Of a stretch of DNA of 64,000 nt, positions 50,101-62,312 are shown in pieces. Numbering within the stretch: position 1 is the first letter of the stretch; every line of letters starts with the position of its first letter. Origin of the DNA: Gordionus sp. m RMFG-2023 (Eukaryota > Nematomorpha > Gordioida > Chordodea > Parachordodidae); NCBI RefSeq assembly GCF_954871325.1, contig NC_088779.1, positions 12,712,846-12,776,845 of the forward strand, read 5' to 3'. The notes beneath the pieces are model-generated. The model was not told the DNA's origin, made no database searches, and was given only the letters and a program-made list of their open reading frames with translations. The position numbers and the translations under genes are program-made.

Positions 50101-53100
50101 TTAATATTTTTAAAATAAGTGGGAGAACTGCGTGCCCCACGTGCCATTTCTCCGAGAAATAGCCCTAATTAAATGATACTCCTCGAGACATGGTTATCAT
50201 AAATTCTTACGCACAACTAATGATGAAAATAATACTAAAGTTTAAGCATGTCTCCTAAACAGTAAAACAAAAATTCATCTAATCACATTCGATTTTTTGG
50301 GAGCAAATTAGTTCATATTAAGAAATGCATTTCACAAGCAGTTGATGTAAACTTTGTCAATCACATCACCTGTCTTATTAGGTTAACAATAGAAATGACA
50401 AGTGATTTTAAAAGTATCAATAATTCAAATTGCAAAAATTCGATCAAAATATTCGAAAAATTTGATTCATGTAAAACGAATTATTGGTATAATTTGTCAA
50501 AACGAAATATTTTAATTATTTATTGAAATTGATTGATAGGTTATTATTATTAATAGAAATACAAATGATAAAGGTATTAATAATTCAAAATCCGAATATT
50601 CGATCAATATATTCGAAAAATTTGTTCGAATATAGAACAATTTGTTAAATAAACAAAATATTTAAATAATTTGTCGAAAATTTGAATTATTCGAATAATT
50701 CGGTTTGTAAGAATCGAAAAAATTATTTATTCGTATTCGAACAAAATGAATTATGTAATATTCATATTCGTTACTATTCTAAGATTGTTATTTTTTCAAA
50801 ATAATTTTGTGAAAAAAATAAATTTTACGCCATATATTCGACTAATCAAACGATAATCGTTGTTTATATCAAGTTGAATATTTCAACATGGCTATATTGA
50901 GACATGTCACTATTTTGCATTAATAATTTAAATATCAGTAAAAAATAAATGTCAATAGAAAATAAAAATTAATTAATCTCTTCTCATTCATCAACTGGTT
51001 TACTCTTACTCTTACATATAAACATTACTACAATAACTTTATAATAACTTTAACTATAAAAAAGAAGTATAAAAATATATAAACATTATTTATGTTCTAT
51101 TCTTCCGTTATAATAAATGAAAATTATCGATTATCTTGATAACAACTTTGTTACATATCAATTTTATTTATTTTAAAAAAACAATATTATAGTAGTGTGA
51201 CGAAAGTTCAATTCTCGCTTTGTATTAACTTGGATAATAAATCTGCAAATATTATGCAATTGTGTTTATGTCAATCAACTAAAAAAAATCGAAAAAATAT
51301 GATAAATAAAAAGAGCTATTGGTTATAAAAAAAATATTTTTAGAAAAAAAAGTTTGACTGACAATAAGAAGAATAAATAGTGTATTTTGTAAAAAAAAAC
51401 TTTATTTACTCTAATGCACCGCTAGGAATAGAATAGTGCTGATACAAAACCCAGGCAAATTTAAATCTGTGCTTAGACTTTTGGCGCGGTAAAAATGATT
51501 CGACGGACATGTAAAGAAAGAAAGAAAGTTTTCAACTTACCTAACCTTTAAAATGTCATAAGATAACGAATTAAGATTTTTTAAAAAAAGGAATTATGAA
51601 ATAATCAGCTTAAATTATTAACTAGGAAATATTTTCGCAATATATTTTAGAAAAATAAAAATAATTTGGGCTAGAAGACAACTTCTACTTTGGGATTATA
51701 TTTGTATAGATTCGTTCGCTAAAGTAAATCTGCATCAATATATCTTCAATCACGGACGTCAATATCTCGAAAAATCTTAAATAATCTTTCCAATATAAAT
51801 TTGGTAACTTTGACAACGAAGCATAACTTTTCCTAATATCTTTAGGGAACTACAATCATTGGTGACTCCGAGGAGAACTATTAGCGCAGACAGATAATAT
51901 CTCTAGAAATATGAAAATCTAATTTCATATTCATTCACGGATCTATTCTTTATAATATTAGTTTATTTTAAATTCGTAAACAAAAAAAAATTTGCAACAA
52001 ATGTGCTCAAATATAAATAAAATATTAAGAATTTTAAAAAAAAACAAGAAACAAAAATTGGCCACGCTTTAGACAACCTGATCCCTCGTTTGCAAGGGAC
52101 TAAGCAATTAAATTTGATATACAGGTATCTACTTCATGAAGAGGAAGGACCTTAGCTCGTTTTAATTGACTTATATTATAAAACTTTCTAGCCAACTAGA
52201 TATGGCACAATTAGCTACATTAAGTTTAAGTTTCGACGTGACGAAAGCTTGGAAATAAATTGGAGTAGATTAATGTTTCTCTGTTCTCAAAGTGTCCTAT
52301 CTCCCCTATGTATAAGATCTTATCTTAACAAAATCCTTGATGAAAGGTAAAATAGTTATAAAAATGTAGAATAAAATTAAATATTTAGTTTGTTGATTTG
52401 ATTGAACAATAATCAGATAATTAGAAGCTGGTCTAAAGTTACCAAAACCCAAGTGTAAGTTTAAAATTTATTTAGCCATAAAAATTTTATTTAAGTCTAG
52501 TCGATTGAATTTAGTGCGGGGAAAAATGGAGTATATATGGGCATGTCTCTTGAGATAGTTTTTTTTTCGACCAAAAATATAAAATTATATAATTTATGTG
52601 CGGTTATATTTTACATCGTTATTGAACAACATATCAAATTCTTGTATTGTATTATCATATACCTGTAAAAGTAATTTTTGAGGACTATCTAATTTCAAAA
52701 ATAATAAGTAATAAATTATTTACCACCCCAAAACTAAGATATGGGGGGAAAAAATTTTGATAGAATATGAATTTTCCCAAGAAATAGTTCTGTTATAAAC
52801 CCTTTAAAAAATGATTTTAATGGAATGTGGGATTGGGGTCATTTTTAAGTTAATAGGACAACTCAAGGAATGTTCAACTAAAGGAAATTTTTTAATTTGG
52901 ATGAAATATATTTAAAAGACAAGTATATGAAATAAAGAGTTGAATTAAAAAATTTTGATATAATAAAAATGGGTTTTGACCAAATTTAATCATTTTTATT
53001 AGTAACTTGTCAAGTATGATAAGACATTTTAATTTTTACATGTTAATTTTTAATTAAATATTTTATAAATAGTATTTTATCTTATATGTAAAGATAATTA

Positions 53101-56100
53101 AATTTTAACTCCCATAATAGTAATAAGTGTCTCTGCTCACCCTTCCCCGGGTGTGGTTCACAAGTTTCTAAAAATATTTTTCGGGAATTAAAATTTTGAA
53201 AATTATTAGGTATATATTGAATCTACTATAAAATTATAATTAAAAATGTCAAAGGACCTTTAAGGTTTTAAGGCTCGGCGAGACTTCAGTCTCCCCTAAG
53301 CACAAATAAAAGCGGGATATAGATCGCTACATTATTATTTATTACCAATGACGGTGCCGATTAGCACTAGCGGTTTGAAAAGAAGGGCTATCGTTATGGA
53401 AGGGACCCATGAGGACAGGCCCCCTGTAAAAAAATTTCGGCTCCCATGGCCCCTCGATAGAATTTTTAGTTCTACAAATGACCATTTTTTATTCCTCTGC
53501 AAAACGACACTTGATGAATTCGTCAGTTCTTATGATGATTCTTCTCACCTCTTCTTGAACATGGCAAGTTAATCAATATAAGCGAGATTTAATTTATCAA
53601 ACAATTACGATAAATTATAGATATTGCTACTCCCTTCTTATCACGCGATGTTATCTAACGTTAATTAGACTAATACAATACATAAAACTATTAATATAAT
53701 ATTAAAAAATTGAATTCTAAAATGAAGGGGTTGAATACTTTTTCAAAATTTCCTAGTAGAGTTTAAGATATTACAGATGGCAAACTATTTCCTGCCACGC
53801 GATCATACTTAAAAATTAATTATACTACATATCAAATATTAAAATAATATTATATTAAATATTTAAAGATATCCGAAGATTTTACGAAGAGGACGAATAT
53901 TATACTATGTAGAGGGCGAATATTATTTTAAAATTTGCTAATGGGGTACAACTGATTTATCCTCAGACAAACTATTTGTTTTATTACAAAAAAATATTGG
54001 CCCTCCCAAATAAACAGTCCCCCCCCCCCTCACTAGATATTCGACCACCTGAGAATGGTGAAGCCTCCCAGACCTTTTTGGGCAGGTTCTAAAAGAACTT
54101 TCTTTTTTTCTAATTTTTATTTGATGAGGTATGTGGATAAGGAACCTAATGGCTAAATCACTGGTTTAGGAGGATGTTGAAGTTCCTCATCGGGTAATAA
54201 CAGGTGTCACTTAAAAGTCATATTTTTACAAAATCTTATTGTATAATATTGTAATTGGTGACCTTCGAGAAACGCGTGGATTCTGGTTTTTATCCTAAAT
54301 ACAATTGAATTTTTTGGAAAAAAAAAATTTCCTCCTAAAATTAGGCTATCAACTTTTTAAATAGGTTTCACAAGTCAGTACTAGATAATTTATTAAATAT
54401 AGAGCAATTTGCAACGAAGACTTGATGGCACGTGTTTATATATAATGAATTTTTTAAATAATTTATTAATATTTTAAACTAAAAAAATCTTATAATTTTT
54501 TCAAAGTACCTTGAATTGATTATAAATAATTTTCATAATAAGGATAGAGCTTATATATTTTTTAAATGAGATGATACTGTCTTTTTTCAATACTAATTAG
54601 ATTGAAAGTAGACATTTAGTTTTTTTAAAAATCCTTTCGTGTCTTTGAAAATTATGTGACTAATAAAATGAGAAGCTACAAAAATACCATTTATATAATA
54701 TAAAGTTAGAATCAATAGGAAAAAATATATTACCTTTTAGAATGAGCGGAGAAAATTTATTAGATTGCGAAGAATTTCTCAAAAGATTGGGATCTTCCGT
54801 CATTTCGGTGAGACTAATCATTGGCGCTTTTTGATTTATTAAATCCGTGTCCATGTAAATAATAGGTTTCCCGGACAGTGTTAAAAGTAGATCTACGCTC
54901 TTTCTCTGTTGGATGTAATTTTCATTGTCGCCTTGCTCTATTGTTGTAGCTTCCAGGAAATTTGCGCGATTATTATTATAATAGTTCATATGTTGATTTG
55001 TCTTAGGACTCGGGTAGGAATAATGATGGCTGCTTAATGGGTTTAAGTCATGGTCATTAGTACTTAAAATTCTTTTGGCATTGGTTTGACAAGATGTATT
55101 TATTGCTTTAGAAATATCATTTTCTTCAGTGCTAGATCTGTAAAAAATATTGTTTGGTGTATAACCAGTATCCGAAGTTATCGTTAAATGAGCATTTGGG
55201 CTATTATAAACTAAAGAAGGTGCTTGAGTTAACGAGCTAGGTAATCTTAGAGATGAAAATTCTGAAGAAGATAATTGATTGGATAAAGTGTAGTTCCAGG
55301 ATGAATTACTAGCAATACCAAATGATCTAGTATCGTAAATTTTATCTGGTGGATTAATTATAGTACTAGACGTTTCTTTTAAAGATTTTTCAGTTTTATA
55401 TTCATTCAAGTAGTGGTTAGATTTATTTAGATACACTGGCCCCTTTTCGGAATGGAAATAAGCAGAGTTGGTGGTATCATTATGATTTTGATAAGTTGTT
55501 GAATATACTTCGTGTACCGTTTTTTGGACGTTTTCATATTTTAATTTTTTATGATTATTTACCTCACTGTCATCAAACGTATCCTTAGATACATTTCTAC
55601 AAATTGAATAGCCCATATCATTGGTAATGTTATCTGAGCTAAAGTCCGATATAATGGAATTCGGAAACTCTCGATTTATTTTGTCGTAACCATTTGAATC
55701 ATGTTTCATGCAATTAGTTTTTGGTGGTATTAAATAAGGGTGAAAGGACATGGAGGAGTTTCGGAAATTGTATAAATTATGTTCATAGTTAGACAAATTA
55801 GGAATTAGACCACTTTCTTTAGTTGACAAATTCCGTAATACCCTATTTATTGAAGATACCTATGATATAAAATTTAAAACAAAACCATAACAATTATTAT
55901 ATCATTTAAACCATGATCACTTAATAAATTTTTTGTTATATTAAGAAGTTAATTACATAAAAATCCCTTATTTAATTTATTTAATAATATATTACGCTAG
56001 GTATGTTTTCTGCGTTACAGATGCGTTCAGATAGCAATCGATCCCTTATTTCCCAAGCAAATATGGAAGGGCATTCCTGCTTGAACCTAGCTATATGATC

Positions 56101-56342
56101 AACAACAGTGGATGTGGCAACTCGAGGTTTGCTTCCGCCTATTGCCCTAGGCCTTATGGAACCCGTTTCGTAATATCTTCCTAAAATTTTGCTTACGCAT
56201 CCATTTGATACTTGTAAAATTCTCGAGATATCACAAGGGCGAGCCCCTGAATGCGCTAGTTCTATAATCTTTTGTCTGGTGGCATCTGGTAATGGTCTAC
56301 CATTCACAAATATACCACCTAGTTGATTGATACCACTATGAC
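41108..56342 (-). CDS. Pax6: Pax6 transcription factor (first coding exon missing)
   Basis: DNA-binding master regulator of eye and brain. Exons in order: 56342-55996, 55859-54734, 42876-42688, 42581-42499, 42413-41617, 41537-41108 (stop), all phase-matched, 989 residues; human PAX6 has 422. The paired domain is residues 1-126 and starts [16 protein letters not shown]. Its helix [15 protein letters not shown] has I, Q and N at the Pax6-specific contact sites (Pax2/5/8 have Q, R, H). The second half [14 protein letters not shown] crosses an intron. An asparagine- and serine-rich linker of about 420 residues follows. The homeodomain ([16 protein letters not shown] to [16 protein letters not shown]) has Ser50, as in other Pax homeodomains, and is split by two introns. 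The C-terminus is about 400 residues, rich in N, S, Y and H, where others have a PST-rich activator. The opening GT matches the vertebrate A/GT splice after MQN, so a short ATG exon lies at higher coordinates. Confidence 0.96.
42877..44090. other. Start of the large Pax6 intron
   Basis: The 11.9-kb intron (42877-54733, read from high to low) ends here. The stretch is AT-rich. A less AT-rich part at about 43376-43640 (GTGGGTGGAGGTCACTAGC, GATCTGCCCAGTGCTGAGGG) could be regulatory or an old repeat. The lysine-rich frame 43654-43842 looks like chance. Confidence 0.35.
44091..44756. repeat. Third copy of the A/B inverted-repeat family
   Basis: Shares with 37985-39675 the blocks ATCACATTTTAAAATTAAAT, a GAGAAAGTTTAAG..AGATATTAT stretch, GCTGGTAGGGCT, and the right end TTATAGCCGATTCTACAAAA to CTCCCCTATA. 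The left end GGCGAGAGCAGTGG is more worn. Confidence 0.6.
44773..46385. mobile_element. DNA transposon with CAGACCCGATTCTA ends
   Basis: Left end CAGACCCGATTCTAAGCCCA and right end complement of CAGACCCGATTCTAGTTTCG, about 1.6 kb. Flanking CAATTTAT (44765-44772) and AATTTTAT (46386-46393) match at 6 of 8, so probably hAT. G/C-rich CCCATCCCTTCCCC and CCCCCTCCCCC blocks lie just inside both ends. No transposase was recognised; the interior holds AT-rich tandem repeats. It sits in the large Pax6 intron. Confidence 0.75.
45600..45960. repeat. Degenerate tandem repeat, unit about 90 bp
   Basis: About four worn units. Two contain GAGCATTTTTATTAAAGTTA followed by CCAAATTATTTGAATT, and the others have GCATTACTAATAAAGTTA and GAGCTCTATTAAAATTAT at the matching place. 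It lies inside the 44773-46385 element. Confidence 0.7.
46386..47190. other. Pax6 large intron, AT-rich part
   Basis: No gene or element recognised. Confidence 0.3.
47191..47404. mobile_element. Fold-back MITE with TAGGG ends
   Basis: The arms are long inverted repeats. Left TAGGGTCATTAAAAGGCCCG then GATTCGTGTCGATTTTTAAA and ATTAAGATT; the right arm is the complement of TAGGGTTGTTAAAAAGCCCG then GATTCGGGTCGATTTTTAAA and ATTAAGATT. A second inner pair, CTCGAGATTTGG and AAATCTCGA, extends the hairpin. About 214 bp. The terminal TA suggests a TA target. It lies in the Pax6 intron. Confidence 0.85.
47405..48878. other. Pax6 large intron, AT-rich part
   Basis: No gene seen. At 47700-47890 the sequence is somewhat less AT-rich (GGGGGTCCGATCGAGGC, CTGCCTGCCACTCAGCC), and at 47928-47965 a pyrimidine-rich block TTAATGTTATATTTCCTTCC recurs from 7340. 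There is a G run at about 48308-48317. Confidence 0.35.
48879..49129. mobile_element. Short member of the GC-rich hAT family
   Basis: Left end CAGAGACCCAGACCCCTGCC; the right end is the complement of CCTGCAGAGGTAACAGCACG, the family's inner block. Flanking CTAAAAAC and ATAAAAAT match at 6 of 8. GGGCCGGGCC-type repeats are at both sides. The right terminus seems to have lost its last few bases. The two open frames across it (both 81 codons) only reflect its GC content. Confidence 0.75.
49515..49870 (-). pseudogene. hAT-type transposase relic (ZNF862/KIAA1586-like)
   Basis: On the - strand a frame reads [19 protein letters not shown], then [14 protein letters not shown], followed after interruptions by [20 protein letters not shown] and HTVKTIW with EALYAHF. 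This order matches the hAT-derived ZNF862/KIAA1586-like proteins (W.C.NHRLEL..., NHFK.FMD.LYS.., KIGRV...RW..SS.RTV.A.W, ALY.HF). Stops show it is dead. No element ends found. It lies in the Pax6 intron. Confidence 0.6.
50390..50632. repeat. Diverged direct duplication, period about 162 bp
   Basis: The segments at 50390-50472 and 50553-50632 share AATAGAAAT, TATTAATAATTCAAA and GATCAAATATATTCGAAAAATTT-like sequence. The area to 50790 is rich in ATTCGAA motifs, also seen at 1935-2060 and 14130-14215, so this is probably part of a dispersed AT-rich element. Confidence 0.5.
50791..53347. other. Pax6 large intron, mixed part
   Basis: Mostly AT-rich. Two patches are less AT-rich: 51410-51550 (GTGCTGATACAAAACCC, TTTTGGCGCGGTAAA) and 52060-52320 (GGCCACGCTTTAGACAACC, TTCGACGTGACGAAAGC). 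Either could be regulatory DNA of Pax6 or an old repeat. No coding sequence recognised. Confidence 0.35.
53348..53572 (+). CDS. Unidentified short open reading frame, GC-rich
   Basis: An ATG-initiated frame of 74 codons, [20 protein letters not shown], then a basic-proline stretch [19 protein letters not shown], a hydrophobic [14 protein letters not shown] and an acidic end. Codon use is balanced and far less AT-rich than the surrounding intron, as in the true exons here. About 50 bases upstream is a less AT-rich leader (GGCTCGGCGAGACTTCAGTC). It may be a single-exon gene or a first exon, with GCAA/GTTAAT as a possible donor just before the stop. It lies opposite to and inside the Pax6 intron. 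No family recognised. Confidence 0.45.
   Translation: MTVPISTSGLKRRAIVMEGTHEDRPPVKKFRLPWPLDRIFSSTNDHFLFLCKTTLDEFVSSYDDSSHLFLNMAS
53573..54733. other. Pax6 large intron, first part
   Basis: Follows the splice donor of the long Pax6 linker exon (read toward lower coordinates). It contains a C run at about 54010-54019 and a less AT-rich stretch 54030-54100. No gene seen. Confidence 0.35.
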
Positions 56343-58215
56343 CTATCGTATTATTAAATAATTATACTAAGGTTATTTATAAAAAATAGCAGTTATAATT
56401 ATCGAAACCAGTTAAGTATTCAAATGGCATTTGACTTTAAAATATTTTCATTATATTATTTTATATTTATATTATACAATTACATAAAACTATAAGTCCT
56501 ACACTAATGATGATTGCGATGTGGAAATATAATAATTAACAATAAAAATAATCCTTTTTCCTCTACCAAATGTTACATTTTTATGTTAAAGACAAAATGA
56601 TTTTAATGAACATAATTAATCACCAATTTTTTTTAAAAAAAGAAAAATTTAATCCACAAATTTTTAATTATCAAAAAATTTATGATCATTTTATTTATCA
56701 TATTTAATGTGAATATACTATTTAATCAATTTAATCTTAATCGTTACAATATAGGTCATATGTTTTGATTTTGCAACTAATGAGGTAAAATTAACTTAGT
56801 TTTTTTTTCGCATAAAATTAAATCATACATATACATCACCAAACCAAAAGAAATTATATCGCAGCTCCTTTTCAAATTTTTTAATTTCAATTTCTTAAAA
56901 AAATATATATGATTATAGTCAAAAAAAATAATTTATTTTGAATAAATTTATTTTGCTTAAATGGAAAAGAGGGGATGCAAGGGAAGATCAAACTTACCAG
57001 TTAACCACTTTAAAAAAGGGGTCAGGGGATTTCAATTCGAGTTTAGAAATTAAGTGGGATCTAATGTTGCCAAATTGGTCAGGTAGTACATGTCTTATTT
57101 GATCTTCACTGAATTAAATTTAATTAAACTGAGCAAGATTCTGCCCTGAGACCATTGCCTAAGAATAATTAATTTAACAATCTTTTAGACTTTATGACTA
57201 TAAAAAAAATTATTCGAAAAATTCATTAAAAAATATTAGATATAATTATATTATTATTATATATACCATAATATTATATCGCAATTATTTTATCATTTTT
57301 ACAAAATATTATAATTGTGGTAATTTAGATAATTTATATTATACTATTTATAAAAAAAATTCATATTATTAAAAATAACTCATTATCAAATTTTGAAAGA
57401 AAATTGAATATAAAAAACAATTATATAATGATATTATTATACCTTTGTGTGGCATTGATCTAAAATGATAAAGTTTGAGAAACTTCCTTTGATGGGTCCT
57501 ATAATAACATTTTCTAGCAAAATTTTTGATACCAATCTATTTTTATATAAAAGTATTCAGTTAATATGTCAATTTTAATTTTGAAAAAATAAAATATTAT
57601 ATCTTAACAGGGGCTTCTACACCAGTGGGGGGGGGGTATGGCTCTATCATCACTGAAATTAGAGTGGGGTAAGTATATTTATGGCGACATTATGGTCATT
57701 GAATAAAATTAAAGAAGAGTAGGGGGTGGTTTTGTTCTGACCAGACTTTGAAATGGGTTAAAGTGGGTATGGGGTGATCTTGGGCAATTCTGGCCACATC
57801 CTACTTTGTGCTAAAAATTCATATTAAATTTATTTAATTAAAACAGTCTTTAAATCTAATATATGCCACGCAGTAAACTAAAGTCGTTAGGAGAGTGCGC
57901 ATAAAGGTTCAATCCCCTTAAAACTTTGAAGTGCCCCGAAATATATTATTTATATGTTTTTTTATGCAAATCTTAGGTAAAATTTTTTGTACCAATTGTA
58001 GATAGATATTTCTTTTTTTTGACAATTTTATACCTATTTTTTTTTACGAATATTGGAAATTTAAAGCCACCTCAAGTTTAAAAAAAGCTAGAAACGCCAC
58101 TCATGCCATAGGCAAAACTATGGCTACTTATCTCTCTACCACTTATATATGCTTTTAAAATATATAATTATATTATAACAACCAAAAAAGGAAATAATGT
58201 CGAATGTATTATATC
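56343..58215. other. Region upstream of the paired-box exon
   Basis: This should contain the short first coding exon and 5' UTR of Pax6 on the - strand, but I could not place them. A strong donor-like site (TTAACTG/GTAAGTTT, - strand, near 57000) follows a less AT-rich stretch at 57000-57170 and could end a non-coding first exon. At 57620-57800 the + strand is G-rich. At about 57870-58100 sequence ending GAAACGCCACTC may be a worn hAT end. Confidence 0.35.
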
Positions 58216-58564
58216 CAGGGAGTATAGGCCCTGCCAAAACTAGCTCGGAAGCCAAATTATAGTACCATTTTGAAAATCCAGGTCGGGCTTAAATTTTTTA
58301 AAGAAAATTATAAATCTGAGCCAGCTCGATCAAATTTTTTATTAATAAATTAAACTAAGATACCAATTCAGCTAAAAAATCATATAATGGAGCAAATATT
58401 CATATCCTGCTCATATTTTTAATTCCCCTTCAAAACAACTTGCAAAATAGAGCTAAATTTATTTTTAAAAAAATCCGGACCGAACCAAAATATTATCCAA
58501 AAAATTTCGTCCGAGCTTGAAAATTTTTTATTTTTTAAATCATTTTAACCTCTGCAGGTCTCCG
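58216..58564. mobile_element. Worn member of the GC-rich hAT family
   Basis: The right end is the complement of CGGAGACCTGCAGAGGTTA. The left end CAGGGAGTATAGGCCCTGCC is changed, but AGTACCATTTTGAAAATCC matches the family's inner block. Flanking ATTATATC and ATATTATC match at 6 of 8. A further scrap with CTGCAGAAGTATAATTTTT and GGCCGGACTGGATTT lies at about 58642-58790. Confidence 0.6.
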
Positions 58565-58799
58565 ATATTATCTGTATTATATTTAATAATAAATAATTTA
58601 GAATAATAACTTTTTAATAAAAAGAAACATTAGAACAAGAGGGCTGCAGAAGTATAATTTTTAAATTTGGTCAGATCTGAGATGTTTTTTTAAAAAAATT
58701 TCTAATAAAGAGCAGAATTTTAAAAAAAAATAATTTTTTTTCGGATCTAACAGATTTATCATTTTAAGGCCGGACTGGATTTTTAAATTATACCTTATG

Positions 58800-60288
58800 A
58801 TTAGCATAATATTGTGCACCTATAATCCTAGATGTTTAGTCTTTCATAACTTTTTAAGAAGTGGGGAAAAGTTTATAGAATAATTTTTTTCAATAAAAGT
58901 AGATGTTTGTAGCTCAAAAAACCACTTTGATAATAGTATATAAATATTTATATATTAAAGGTTTTGATTTATGAATTTTATTTCCCTAAGATACAGTTAC
59001 GTCATTTATTCAATTCAATTCAAATAAAATAATATTTAAATTGGAAAAAAATCAATGTATTTAAAAAATTATATAACTATATTTTGGTATCTAATATATT
59101 TGGAAAGGACTTTTTAAATTTTTACTTATATATAAATTTTTTTACAAATAATCTAGAAAAATTCTCTTAACGATTGATTTATTTCGTAATCGAAAACTTT
59201 CCTTATTCATTTATATACTTTTCCTAATGGGATTAGGAACCCGTGTAATACCCTATTTAAAAAAAATTCACCTGTCTTATGATAAGAAAGCAACCTGTTA
59301 TTTATTAATAATTAATTTACTGGAATGTGCCCGGGCTTTAATTATTTTTGAATTGTCAATGATTTTTATTATATAATTATTATTATCATATCATCATGGT
59401 TGGTTGGAATATATCCACGTTTCTTGATCATGCAGAAAAAAATTTTTTTTTTTGTTTAAATAAGGAATGTAGTCAAGTAAGTCGCAAACAACTGTAGGAG
59501 AATATAATCTTCTTTCCTTTTCGAACGAATTTTTTTTCATTTCATTTCATGTTTGAATGAATCCCTAATCCATTGGAAAGATGAAAAAAAAAGTTTTTTT
59601 TAATATTATGAATTAAATACACTATATTTTTCAAATTTTTCTTATATCATATAAAATAAATAAATTTTTTGTATTATATTATTAATATATAAGTTATAAG
59701 TATTAAGAAAGAAAAAAAAATGATAAATTAAAATTATGATTATATATATATTTTTTTTAATTTTTTCGTTTTTTGGTCCACTGAATTGGAAAATAATTCC
59801 TTATATTTTATAAAGTTATATATAAATTATCTATATCTATCTTATTATATAAGATAATATAATATAATGTATAATATAAATCAGCGTTTTTTAAATTTAT
59901 ATATATATAAATTCATCATTATTTTTATTTATAAAATCTTTGTTAAATTTTTTGAGAAAAAGTATTTTGTAAAGTTATTCTAAAAATATTTTATATTAAA
60001 TTCAAAAAAGATTAACAGGTAAAAAAAAGAATATTTTATAAGAATTTGTTAGGAATTTTTAATATATTATATCATACATATTTAATAATTATTTTTTTTA
60101 ATATTAATATTATTCATAATTTTATATTGTTAAATAGTAGATATATATATATATAATATTCACAATTTTATATTTTCAAATAAGTTATATATAATATTCA
60201 TAATTTTATATTTTTAATTTTAAATAAGTATATAATATATATAAATTTTATTATAGTATTTAAATAAGCCCCTATGTAACGATTCTCT
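58800..60288. other. AT-rich stretch
   Basis: Extremely AT-rich, with many TATATA runs. No gene or element recognised. Confidence 0.35.
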
Positions 60289-60473
<185 letters not shown>

Positions 60474-61443
60474 AAAAAAATATACAACTAATCTTATTTG
60501 ATTTTTGAGTATAAAATTTTGATAAGGATTTCAAATATATTCCTTTTTATTCACTTATTTTGAAGCCTAGAGAAATTAATATTTATATTAATAATAATAT
60601 AGTATCCTTCAAATCTCATAATTAAAAAAATAAATTATTATTCTATATTTTTTGAACGTCAATTTTATTTATATTGATTTTTATGATTGACTTTGCAGAA
60701 ATATATTTTATTTAAATTTGACTAATATTTTATAAGTGTTTTTGCAAAGCCGTACTAAGCCTTTTTGCTGTCCTGAGCATAAAACCAATTTATTTAAGCC
60801 CTAAGAAAAGAGAATCGAAATCTAAATTAGCAAAGACAGGAAATCCAAATCGGCTAAAGGTAATTATAATAAATTAGCAAAAACAGTAACTTATTCAATA
60901 TTAGCAAAATTTAAATAGCAAAAAAAAGGAAGTAGATGCGCTGGAACTAAAATTTGAGAGCCTCGAATAGTTTTATTTTTGGCAATCCGGAATTGCTTCC
61001 TTACCTCTTACGCCGTTTGCAGGGAACATTTTTAAAATTCTAGACTGTTTTTAGAAGGTTGTTAATTTTTTTAAACCTTGCTGGAAAAAAGTTGATGTTA
61101 ACCTTGAATACGAAAACAAATTATAACTAAAATAAAATAAAAATTACTTAATATATAATAAATAAAAATATTTTTAAAAAAATCCTGACTCAAATAAATG
61201 ATTATAGATTTGTTAATTGCTATATAGAAATAAGGTAAAAATTTTTTCATACTTTTATACTATCCAATATTTTTTTCCAACTTTGAGAAAACTCCTCTTT
61301 AGTTTTTTATTTATATAAAATCATCAATTTCTTTTTTATTTAAAAAAGTACATGAGAAAATCCCAAAAATATAAGAATAAACAATATATGAGCACATTTA
61401 ATTCTTAAATCAAAATGCATAAATAAAATAAGTTTAAAAACTT
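60474..61443. other. AT-rich stretch
   Basis: No gene seen. A slightly less AT-rich part lies at about 60740-61090. Confidence 0.3.
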
Positions 61444-61850
61444 AGTGGAGACCGGGGGATAGTGTTTGGCTTGTATTTTCTTCTAAAATAGTTTTAACTA
61501 ATATATTTTAAGATTTGAAACTTAAATCAAATATGTATTTTAATAAAATGCTAAATTCATTCTAAATATATTTAGCTCCAAATTGTTCATAATAAATTTT
61601 AAATTGTAAATTAAATTTTAACATACTAAAAATTACATTTTCACGAATAAATTTTTTTATAAAAGTTTTTAGGATTATAAAACATCTCAATTTTATTTTA
61701 TCATATATAAAAATATTGATAGCAAACATGCTAATTGAATATCCTATAACGTTTGAAGAGGAAAATGTATTAAGTTTAAGTAGGGAGACCCGGGATCTTA
61801 TTAGCCTGAGTCTTGTGTGCCTTAGGGTTTTCTTCAGAGTAATCAACTCT
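61444..61850. repeat. GGGAGACC repeat family, copies 1 and 2
   Basis: Begins AGTGGAGACCGGGGGATAGT followed by TTCTTCTAAAATAGTTTTAA. A second start, TAGGGAGACCCGGGATCTTA, lies at 61780. Both resemble 62828-63150 (TAGGGGAGACCAGGATAATG, then TTCTTCTCAAATGATTTAAA). The internal CAATTTTATTTTATCATATA is also shared with it. The 94-codon open frame inside has no family features. Confidence 0.5.
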
Positions 61851-61949
61851 AATAGTTATTTTTTAACCAAATATGTATAACATTAACAACAGTATATGCA
61901 TAAGCGGCTATAATTTTTTTTATATCGGATCACATATATATGAGAAAAT

Positions 61950-62312
61950 CATGGCCAGGCTCGTACCCGTTCTAACTGGGCCGGGTCTATTATTAAAAAA
62001 TAATTTTGGTTAGGTTGTGTCGGGTCTAACATTTTTTAAAATTTAGGGTCGGGCCTGGTCGGGATTAAATTTTTAAATATAATATCAATTTATTTTGTCA
62101 AATAAATTGATATATTTTGAAATTCTTGCAAGAAAAAAAAATAGATTTCTCTGTATTTAGATAAATTCGGGCCTGGCCGGGCAGACAAATAATTTTTATT
62201 CCGGGTTGGGCTTTTCGGGACAAATAAAAAAAATTATTTGAAATAGGTCTGGGCCGGATAAATTTTTAAAAAAAAAGATCGGACCGGGCTTGAAAAATTA
62301 GGCTCAATGAGG
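61950..62312. mobile_element. GGGCC-rich hAT family relic
   Basis: Clusters of GGGCCGGGTC, GGGTCGGGCCTGG, CGGGCCTGGCCGGGC and GGACCGGGCTTG in AT-rich sequence, the signature of the GC-rich hAT family. Ends and target duplication are not recognisable. Confidence 0.5.
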
